20,284 nt of DNA from Botryllus schlosseri. Its lineage: Eukaryota > Chordata > Ascidiacea > Stolidobranchia > Styelidae. The notes under the pieces are model-generated. The model was not told where the DNA came from. It ran no database searches and was given only the letters and a program-made list of their open reading frames with translations. This document shows positions 1-10,700 of the stretch, one piece after another. The stretch lies in NCBI GenBank assembly GCA_000444245.1, contig ATSW01013020.1, forward strand, positions 1 through 20,284, read 5' to 3'. Every line of letters starts with the position of its first letter. Within the stretch, counting starts at the first letter, position 1. Both the position numbers and the translations under genes were made by a program.

Positions 1-1770
1 GCCGAATGTAGATTCGATCGTTGTTTCGCGTTACGCTGCAAAACATGTCATTGGCGACGAATATTTAACGGCTCTATGTCACTATCTTTCCACTGAACTT
101 CAGCAGATTTATAATTCCGAAGGGACGACTGATGAAGAATTACAGTTTATCTCTTCGTTGATAGGTGTTGTGGAGTATCTCTGTGTTAATATCCGAACTC
201 TTATTCACTCTGATACCCCTCTCTCTTCATTTGACCACGATAATGTTGATTTGCTGGAAAAACTTTTACGCTGGATGTTGGATTCCGGGTATTTATCGCA
301 GGATGCGATAGTGCTGTGTGGTGTGCAGACTTTCGCTCACTGTATTGTAGTGGAAATGGAAGCCAAATGTTCGGCGCAAGACTTTGAGCTTGTAAACCTG
401 AAACTGTGTAAGACTTTGGAAAGTTTCTGTCGGAGATATGTGGAAGATTTGGTGTCGACGTCAAACGAGAACGTAACCGATGCAGACGGCTTTGAAATGA
501 GAGTGTCGCATGTGGAAAATTACAAGCTGTGTCTTCAGATTGTGATGCGCGTGTTTCAATCACTCGAGACAGACACGGTCCTGGGAAATATCCCTCAAAA
601 TTACATCTTTCATTTGCTGTCTTCCTTTTTGAATGCAAACCAAAGCGTTCTCCTGATGGAGAGCTTGCTTAAAATTGCAAAGAATTCTTTGGAATCGGAA
701 GATTGGCCACGATTTGTGTGTGCGTGCGTGAATCTGATACAAAGCCACAGTACTCTTTTACATTGTGCTGATGCTGTAAATTCCGGCGATACAAAGTCAT
801 ACATTGCTCAGTACTGTGAGAAAACGATGTTTTACTTCACTTCATTTGTATCCTTGCCCTGGTTGAATCTACCTAAGCTGGAAGATTTTGACAGCGATTT
901 CAAGTCTTCTGAATTGAGAGTAACCTTTTTGAATCCGATCAGTGAAGGTCTTGAGCAGCGTGGGCTGACGCTCGGCTGCGAATCTTCTGCAGATGCAGTC
1001 CCAAATCTAGTTTTCGACTGTTTGAAGACGCTATCACTGCTACACACAACGAAGTACGGCCGTTTCCGTTCTACCGTACTCTTCAAAAGGGCTATTGGCA
1101 TGAAATCTCACGTGACCAATATAGCTTTGGCGTTCCTCCCGTTCTTCATTGTCAAAGCATTGTCGGAAACTCCTTTTAAAGGAATGCTGACACACGTTCG
1201 GACAGTGGTCAAAGATCTGGAAACTAGATTTTGTCATTCGAGCTTGTTTGCAATTGCGATCTTGGTGCACAGAGTGACAATGCTGATGTCGTCTCCCTGC
1301 GAAATTGAGTTGATTGATGAGCCTAACGCGGCTTGTTGTGTGAATTGTGCTCCATTCCAGCCTCGTGTCGATAGCTTCAAGCTAGTCTTTCAGAAGAAAC
1401 CTGGCAATGCTAAGAAACAGAGAGATGATGTGGTGCAACTGCTGGGTGTCATTGTCTCGGAGGTTTATAAAATTATGGACGGCCGCTGGGTTTTGTTTGA
1501 GTCTTGTGTTGCGAAGCCGGACTATAATTTACAGACGAAAGTCTGCTTTAACGCTCTGCAAGTAACGATCATCGAGATGTGCAGCAATTATTTGGAAATG
1601 ATCAAGGGCAGGCCTTTGACAGATTCTACGAGGATGCTGTCGAAGAAGTGGTTGGAAAGCTTGCAGTACTGTACTAGTGCGTCGTTGGATGAGAGAATTG
1701 CAGCCTTGAATTTAAAGAACGGATCGGAGCAGAGCAGGAAGAATATGAGGATTCTGGAGGAGATTTTGCG
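1..1770 (+). CDS. ATR: ATR exon 1 of window: N-terminal helical solenoid (partial at left)
   Basis: Open in the frame starting at position 2 from the left edge to 1770, 589 full codons plus two bases, so the exon begins before the window and no start codon is visible. The reading frame's TGA at 1772-1774 lies inside the intron: the GT of the donor (GTGAGA) is at 1771-1772. The product is Leu/Cys-rich and alpha-helical, as in HEAT-like solenoids, with no catalytic motif. Weak but collinear similarity to human ATR from about residue 400: GDEYLTALCHYL against DAEYLLGPLYAAL at the left edge, FVSLPWL against MLSLPWI near 840-865, and RILEEILRTAINDRNLDLRLTF against the stretch ending LMEDPDKDVRVAF across the junction to exon 2. 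Unusually long (1.77 kb) compared with the 40-250 base exons that follow. Assignment rests mainly on the phase-perfect junction and order. Confidence 0.88.
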
Positions 1771-4700
1771 GTGAGATTGGTCGTTCCTTTATCCTGATGA
1801 GTATTATTTTTGATAATTTATAGTAGTAGATATTTTTCTTGTACGATTTGGTGATGTGATCATTCATTTACAAAGTTACAGTACTGTAGATTATTTTATG
1901 ATTATGAAGAATTTATCAGCTTTCTATGATCTAAAGAGGGAGTAAAAGAAATCGTATTGTCTCTGTCAGATGTCAGAACCATCACTATGTCTACAATTCG
2001 GACATAAATTTAATTGTATGATTCTTTTTACGGTTGCATGGTGAATATTAACATTGCCTATTTGCTAACTCATTATTACTATCGAAATTCTTATATCACT
2101 ATAGTTCACTGTTATCACTGTTGACACATTTGTGGGCATTCTCAATTCATATCTGATCTTCCAATAATATGTATAGAAAACATTGTGTCATCCAAAATCA
2201 ATGCGCAGTGAAGAGATGTAGTTTACACTGTGTAGTAAAATACGTGAAAAATAATAGTGATGTGTAATTGCAATTAATATTTTCTGTGAAAGTCCCATTT
2301 TTCCCCTTGCTATTTCATCATCTCGTAGTAATTTTTTGGGTGTGAGAGTCTTGTGTGTGCAAGTGCTTGTGTAAGTCTGTTAACCGAACCAATTTTACCG
2401 CAGGACCGCTATTAATGACAGAAATTTGGATTTGAGACTAACTTTCAACGAAATATTCGGAGCGTTGGCGAGTTATTCTCTTGTCGAGTCTGAGAGCAAT
2501 ATCGGATGTTGCGAACTCTTCTCATGGTCATTGTCTCAACTTTTTGCTGCGCTATCGTCGACCTTGTCATTGGTACAGTCTTCGGCGTATCTCATTTTGA
2601 ACAGACTGCAGCAAAACGGAGCCCTGCAAAAGTATAGGTATGTGAGGTGGTTTTTTCCCGACTTAATAGCCTAGTCATTCTGTATCGACGGAAGAATGTT
2701 GTCGCCTTGGCATGCATATTCTATTTCTGTATTCTTCAGGATTGTAACCAAGTCACAAGACCCTCCGAGTCGATTGTACTTTTATTGATTCCAATCAAGT
2801 CGCGTTGAGTCATTTTCACTGAGTCCGAGTCATGGTTCAAATGTCTGAGTGCGGTCACGGTGGTGAGAATTGAGTCCTGAGTCCAAGTAGTTGTGTTCAC
2901 TGCTTTCATTTTCAAGTCCACTCCTGTTCAATTCAATTTTTTACAACTCTGCTTGGGTGACCTTGAATGCAGAATATAATAATTTCCCTCACTTCGCACC
3001 ATTACTGATCCTATTTTACAAATACCAGGACGGATAGACGAAATCGGAATAATGCGGTCTCTTACTATTCTTCGAAGCTACAACGAATTGCCTGTCTTGG
3101 CCGTCTGTGACTCAAGTCATATGACTCGGTCGAGTCATGCGCGATGACTCGAGTAAAAACCGGGTCAATGTACATTGTAAAAATGTCCTGGAGACGAGTC
3201 ATTTTCCATATTTAAGAAAAGGATTCTAGTCACGTCGAATCACCACAAAATCATGGCTCAAGTCATTACAACATTGGTATTCTTTGACCTCACACAGCTA
3301 TTGGATGCTGGGTAATCACTGTGGTGTGAACAAGCCCTTGTCTTAGTACTGCTATGCTGAACGAGACAATAGTTGTAAAAAAAACTAGCCTGTCCTATTG
3401 ATAGAATGTAGTTCTGTAGGGGAATGTGGATAGTGCGATGCCGGTAATGGGATTTGTATTTTGTGTTACAAGCCGGGACATTTTGTCACAGATACGTTGT
3501 CTCCGTTTGCTTTGCAAAGACTTTAACCGGCGGACATCAACACGCCGGCAACCGTCCAGCTTTGGATTTGCTAGAGGACGTTGCGCAGCTGTACCACCTC
3601 GAAACGAGCACGTATCTTCTGCAAAATATGCAAACCATTTTGCCGATCGTGATCACGTCTGAGAAGCAAAAGAAATTGCTGAAATTGGTAAGTTCGATAG
3701 TAAGAATCGTGTAAGCTACTAAAGATTCAAAATATATGCTAAACTTTCACTAAACTGTCTAAATGTGTTTTTGTGTAGTCAACTAGTTGTAGCATTATAA
3801 TTATATTGCGAGGAAATGGTTTTGTGGCAGTTTGGTTCTCCAATTGACCAATTTTATAATGCCAACCTGGATTGGTGATATTCCTGTTAAATTTTCTTTT
3901 CTCTCGGAGCCTTTCACCTTCCACAGACGATTACAATTCTCGATTTTTAGATTTTTCAATTTGTCGCTTGTTCTTCATTCAGTGTGCATTGGGGTTGCTC
4001 GAAAATAACTTTTTTCCGGATTTCGGGGATTCACTGAATAAATTGTTAGGTTGCATAAAAATTTAGAAATAAAATAATAATAAAAGTTTGCTTTACAAAT
4101 AATAAAAATTTGCTCACTTTCAACCAGTAGAGGAGAAGTTATTGTATTTGACACTTGCGGATATGTAAATATAGCATTGACGGTGAGAAATCCCGGCTAA
4201 TTACCAATGAAAAACTCAAATAGCTTCGCTTCTACGGGCTTGAATTGCGTCAAATTTGTTCTGCATCGTTTTTGTAGACAACTCAACAATTTCATGGGGT
4301 TGACAGTAAATTTTTTTTTATTAACTCTGCCCCTCTTCTACTGGTTGGAATTGAGTCAAATCTGGTGTGCAGCGTTTTCTAGGCAACTTAGCAATTTAAT
4401 CAGTGAATACCTGTAATCTGTGGAATGTCTGTTAACTGATCCGCACATGGTTATTGCGGTCGTAGAATTTGTTGTTTTGTGTAGACATATCTGATTCAAC
4501 TATAGCTCCCTCAGGCCTGGTGCACAAGACCCTAGTAGTCGAGCACCATAAAACCCCTTATACATTCATACCTGGAATCTGGAAAAAACAGTCCTAGTGT
4601 GCATGCCTACTCTTAGCACCGCTTAGTCCCAGGTGAGCGTCTGATTTCAAAGACTATTTCAAGTCGAATCGACACCAAGGTTATGAATATTCATGGAATG

Positions 4701-7700
4701 ATATTTCTATGTGGTCGAATCACAAGGTCACTAAGAAGCTTTATGAAATAGTCATTGTCCAAAGTTATGTAACTGTTATCAGTGTCTTTGATGCTCGAAT
4801 ACTCAACTTTAAGCGTGAGACTAGACTTGGAACCGAAACACATAGGTGGTCTGGTCTATTATACCCAGCCCTCATCACTGATTAGCCATTGTCCTGCTCT
4901 GTTTCAGTTGAGTGAAACACTGAACATTACCAGTGCGGATTTACTGATGCCAAACTTTAAGCATATCTTCTGCCATGCCATCGTATCGGATTACGATCTG
5001 GATCTACTGTTCCGATACCTGGCGGAGGAAATCAGGCTGGAGAGAGAATCTCTTATTTTGTAAGTGGACTTTTCTTGAGTTTTTCTCTGGATCGCTACCT
5101 GATAACTGTTACTAATACTTCCGGCCCTGTATATCAATTGGTTTCTCCGTATCTTGAATTTTATTGCTGTAAAATGTAACGTCACTGGCACAATTATTCT
5201 GTTGCATCACCGAAGAACGGTGTAGGACTAAGCAGTCATTGTGAGTTTTTCCGCTCAAGTATATGGTAATTGTAGGCGAATACTTTTAAAATATCTGGAT
5301 ACGTCTTTGTGGCCAATACAAAATATCTGATGACAGTACGAATAGTTGCAACTTTTGAACATTTAGTCATTTGCCACAGGGTATCTTAGGTCACTCAGTC
5401 GTTGTGACAATTTCCTTCTCAAAGGGAAGGCAAACATATTGCAAACCTACTTTACACTATACAAAATCCCTAGTAATATGATTTGCCTAAAAATGATTAG
5501 CTGAAGTGGCAGTACTAGTTAATTCTACCGATTTGGATAGGCCTGCTCTGCAAGGACGTTGAATGTGATATGTGACATGAAATGAAATTTGACCCTGTAC
5601 CGCAGGCTTAATTTTGGAGCTCTGCACCACCATCTGGTATCGTACATCAGCGTCGACGTGAATAAAATCCACAAGGCCATCGACGCCATTTGCAAAGTCA
5701 AGGAGTCCTCAGGCAGAAAGGTGCCGTATTTTGATTGCTATGCGTTCACTCATGCGTGACATGCGTGGTTTTTCAGGTGAAGAAATCGTCGTCTCTGTCG
5801 AGCGTTCGCGACCTGCTTCATCCGCACTTCCTCGGTACTCAGTGACGTTTTTTAACAGTCAGCTGAGGTCGGCCTTGGTTATTCCAGAAGAAAAGAGAAA
5901 CGTGAGGACATCATACTTCAATGTTCATGTCAGGGGTTCTTAACCTATTTTTAGCGGAAAGCCCTAATTTTTTTTGAGTGGTTACGTGACCTATTCCTTT
6001 TGCCCTGACATCATGGTCTTATTACCAGTTGGAGTGCAATTATAAGTGTTCCTATCGTTCGTTAGCTATTCGGACCTATGGTGAGCATTGGAAATAAGAC
6101 AAAATGTTGACATGAGTAAAAATTATTGACATCTTATAAGGACAATTCAGTTGATTTATGGCAGGGCCGGAAAACATACGAGATTTTGAGGGGCCCGCAG
6201 ATATATTCTACCATGAAAGTGAAATTCGAATCTGAAAGTATTGACGAATTTTATGCGTCATAGAATGAATCCAAGTTTGCCAACCTGAGAAAGATGGTCA
6301 TGAAACTACTTACTACATTTGCGAGCAAACATTTTCGACCATGATCATTAACAAGACAAGGCTGCGTTCCAATATAACAGATTTTCACGTGTAGTTTTTA
6401 CTAAGGGTTCCTGCATCCGAGTTCAAAGAACATGTTGACAACTGTTATCGACCACAGATGTCAGATTGACTTCGACAGCTATTGAAGTACAATAGGTTAA
6501 TAAATTCATTAAACACTATTTTTGGTCTCTATATTTTCATTAAAAACGATTTATTCCTCGTACAGCTGGATGAATACGTGATTAATGTATCGATTCTGGA
6601 ACCCGGCCCGGCAAGCACTTCATTATCCCATATCAGACCCGCCGACAGGAGAAGTTGCCCGCCCCTGTTTTATAGTATATAATTGTAGTTTCAATGTTGG
6701 CCGTTGATGGGCTTATTAACAAGTCCCCAGATTAAGAACATCTGGAAAGCTTTCTAGAATTCTTTGCCTTCCTTAGTTACTTTTCGTTTGTGATGCGCCG
6801 AAATGAATTTCAGATCATCGAAAGTTTGACGTGCTTGCTGAAACTGATGAAAAGCAAAGACGTCACCGCCGTGAGAGTCAAAATCATTAACACGCTCTGC
6901 ATCGCACAGCAGCTATTCAAACTGTCGTAAGTGCCTTGTCTTCTTTCCTTAGTGAAATTGATATTCCGTATTTGTTGATAAATCAATATCTTCCTCTATG
7001 CTTAGAAGCTGGTATGACATCTGCTGCACCGCTTGGAACGCTTTTGTGAGGCGCGTTGACACAGGATGTCTCGGACCTTTGCTCAGTCACATCACTGTCA
7101 CCATCTTGCCTCTTCTGGATATTTTACCGAAACCAGTTAGTATGACGTAAACCAGTGGTACTTAACCTTGCCTCCAGCGCCCCCCAAGGGGTGCTGGCGA
7201 TTTTGAAGGGGGCGGAAACGCTCAGGGGGCGATAAGGGGGCTCTGAAGAAAAATGGCTTCGGCGTAGATGATGTGGTAGTAGGACATATCCTTAATGAGT
7301 ATTCAGAACAAATTAGCATTCCACAAAACATGTCAAATCCCGAAATTTTTGGTCGCGCTACACACCGATGTTTGCTACATATGTTTTTATGAATGTAGTG
7401 GGTTATTATAATTCATATTAAACGAATAGCGCGTACTTTTAGATCGCCAATTTCCCGTTATTTAAAACACTGCCGTCACGCTAGGGTTATTTTCAACAAA
7501 ATGTTTCGCATTAGGTATTTTATCCCGCAGAGCGCAGCGTGTAAAGATGGAAGAAGGAGGCACCGTATACCATTTTTTATAGTGAGAGCCCCTTGTACAT
7601 AAATAAGTTTTGAAGCTTTCTGCATGAATTGAATAACTAAATATAGTTGTATTTGAGAGCTACAAAATTAAATTGTCAGAATATTTCTTCATCGTATCAT

Positions 7701-10700
7701 AAAGGATGATACTATCTCGTGTTGTGGTTCACAATCTCACATGAACGTTATATAATATGAGTTGCTTTGTTTGGAATACATTCACATTAAAATTAATAAC
7801 TGGGTACAGTACTAAATTCAATGTGATCGGATATATGCATCCCATTCTCAGTTGACTTAGTTATAGTTACACAAAGCACTAAGAAAAAATCCAATACCAA
7901 TAATTTCCCCATATTGCCAATCGCCGACGTGAATTCGGGAGGGTTGGAAGCACAGGGTATGAGACCGTACCCAATTGTTGATATAACAACTTTGATTTGA
8001 CCCTGAATATACCACACACAATTATTATATGGTTTATTATAGTCAAATGGTCCTTGAGCGCGATTAAAGCGTGAAATATTCCCAATACCGAAGTCCCAAA
8101 ACGACCCAGTTAAACCTCTTACCAAGACCGAAACTGCTGCAACCCAAACCCCCAATCGGTTAGCTCGAAGGGTGCCCTAAATTATTTCGGTGAATGAACA
8201 TCATGTTCCGACGACTCCCCACGGTTCCGCTGAATATGGGACTCCGAGAAGTGTGTCAAAAAGATCGCCAGCGAGTAAACCTTAGCCGAAGAGGATCGCC
8301 CTTATGTTGAGCGTAAACTTCGATGCATATAAGTCTAATCGTGCTTTAATCGCTCGTGCCGAATCATCATGTCGCCGCAATCTGCACCCCTCAGGAAAAA
8401 TAACATACATCAGAGAAAATTATTTGCTAGTGACAAAATACCAATTCTGAAACGTGTGCCTACTTTAGTTTAATACGTTTATGCGTTTCGATATCTTTTA
8501 ACTATATAGCAGACAAGAGCTAACAAAATGACAAGTAGCGATTTAATTGTACCAACGGGCACGCCCGAATATATGTTCAATCATTAATTACGTGGCTTTC
8601 ATTTTCCAATACAACAGCTCACTCAGCGCTACTGGTAAATCTCATTACGTGGGCTGAGAGGATAAAATGATTATAGCGACATACATATGCAATTACAACC
8701 TATTTCATTCATGCATTATAGAAAATTTTGGCTCCTAGGGCGACCACATGAACTTTGCTGACCATCGAAATCATGCGACGAGGTTCTTGGGGGGCGAAGC
8801 CCTCATGAGTTTGGTTTATCACGCTATGGGTGCCCAAGACAACCGTTTTTCAGGGGGTGACGGAGTGCTGTTATGACCCTCCCTCTCACCCATTGTCTTT
8901 ATTACAGTCCTTACAACAAGAGGTGGGGGGCGCTAGAGCACGATAATGTTTGAAAGGGGACGCTGGAAGAAAAAAGGTTAAGAACCACTGACATAACAAT
9001 ATATCGATACGGTCATCTACTAAATAGAAACTGGTCGATTATAAAGGCTTTGAATAGTATATTCATATTGTAATGAACCCGAATATTTTCGGCTGACACT
9101 CGTCATGGGTACTCGTCAGCAACTAGTTGAAAATAAGAAAGAACATTGTATATCAATAATCAGATCACAAATATGACGTCACCAGCATGAAACTTCGAAT
9201 GAGAGAGCGTTCAGCGTTCACTAATAGTGCAAAGTGCGACAAAACAGTCACGGTTCAGCAACACAAAATTATTTTGGCCGACATGTAACTGGTAACATTG
9301 TCCTTGTGGCTGCTAAAAAGATACATATTTGGACTTTAGGTGACTGCGATTTTGAGTTATTTGGTCGTGGAACGTATTTCCGACACCAGCGATCACCTCC
9401 ATGAGTTATATTTCCTGCCGGACCATCCGCTGCTGAGAGAAATCAACCAGAAGGTTCGCGCGGTCATCAAAAGCCAGAACGGAGACGATTTGAAGACGCA
9501 ACTGACTCAGGTGGGGTTGGGCTTGCTGTAGCGATTTTAGCATTGCTATGGTTTTAATCTGTTCTTTTTCAGAGGGGGGGGCACACTACTTTCACTTCTA
9601 CTTAACGGTTTTTCAGCCTAAAGCACTTTATAAAATTTGAATTTGAGAAGTAGAAAGTTGTTTTAGGATCAGTTTGCGTCAATTTTAGGAGTGGAGATGT
9701 CATAAGAACCGTACAAAATAGCCTGTGTATCACGTTAACTGAAGGTATTTTTACAGATTCTATCTATCAAACGTAGCTACTTTCGAGCAAATTTGCTCTT
9801 TGAAACAACTGCTTACTCGACTAATATTCAGACCTTCATTTTTTATCCCCACGTGAAGTAGTGTAGGCATGTCTCCGAAATCGTTACTTCTACTTCTACT
9901 TGACATTACGACCACTTCTACTCGAGTAGGCCTACCAACTATGACTAACTTGACCACTGCTGGGTATAAGTGATACCCATCAAGTGTTATCTATGCGGGT
10001 GTTGCAAACTAAAAAGATGCTATTAGTACCGGTAGGTATGAGAATCTTGGAGGTACAGAACTTCAATGTACAATTGAATAGTATATTATTGAAATGAACC
10101 CGAATATTTTCGGCTGACGCCCGCCAAGGGCAATTGTCAGCAACTAGTAGAGAATTGGAAAGAACAATCGTATCACCAAATATGTTGTCGCCCGAAATCT
10201 TATTTCAAAATCGTCTGCGCGCAGGCCACTGAGCTGTTATCCCACGAGAGCTCCGAAGTCAGAGTTCACGCGCTGACGAAACTCCGCATGACGCTGAAAG
10301 AGCGCCAACGGGATATACAGCGCCATCACGCAACGACCGGGCAGGACTCTTCTGACGAAGTGATGTCAAATCTCGTCTCTAAGCTGCTGCTCGGTTGCCG
10401 AGATTTGAACAAAGCCGTCAGGCTGCTTTGCGGACAGTGTCTGGGACTTATCGGCGCGATAGATCCCGACAGGTAGGCCGTGTTGGGTTTTAAGTTGCTT
10501 AACGCAGTGATATAGCCTACGGTGTGTTCCATGGTTGGGGAGGCATTGACCGCTTTATACATAACCGATGCATCTGTAAGAGAAGGTATCTGCTCTTCAC
10601 TACATGGCCTTCGTAACTTCATACTACTAAAGTGCATCGTTGCACTGTACTTTCAACTATCAGTGGGGCAGATTAATTTGTGCCTCGCGTAACAGAGCCA

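Noticed and set aside
158-1774. A complete independent gene of 538 codons upstream of ATR
   Set aside because: The frame is open to the window edge, begins here only at a TTG, and its stop overlaps a splice donor that joins in phase to an ATR exon.
4500-4640. tRNA-derived SINE in intron 3 (GCACAAGACCCTAGTAGTCG region)
   Set aside because: No convincing A or B box on either strand and no second copy in the window.
5837-5858. A tiny intron (about 24 bases, GTACTC to AACAG) to explain the frame break in exon 6
   Set aside because: Too short for splicing and the joined product still meets a stop.
7793-8155. 120-codon open frame on the - strand as a real gene
   Set aside because: No recognisable domain, lies wholly inside a transposon-like element in an intron, and its composition does not look coding.
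8353-8365. CTCGTGCCGAATC resembles a cDNA cloning adaptor
   Set aside because: Incomplete match, no second adaptor and continuous intron sequence on both sides; chance is the simpler explanation.
9079-9120. Hammerhead ribozyme in the hairpin repeat (reverse strand of copy a has CTGACGA and later CGAAA)
   Set aside because: Stem II cannot form between those two boxes, and the other copies do not keep CTGANGA; the covarying stems form a different fold on the + strand.
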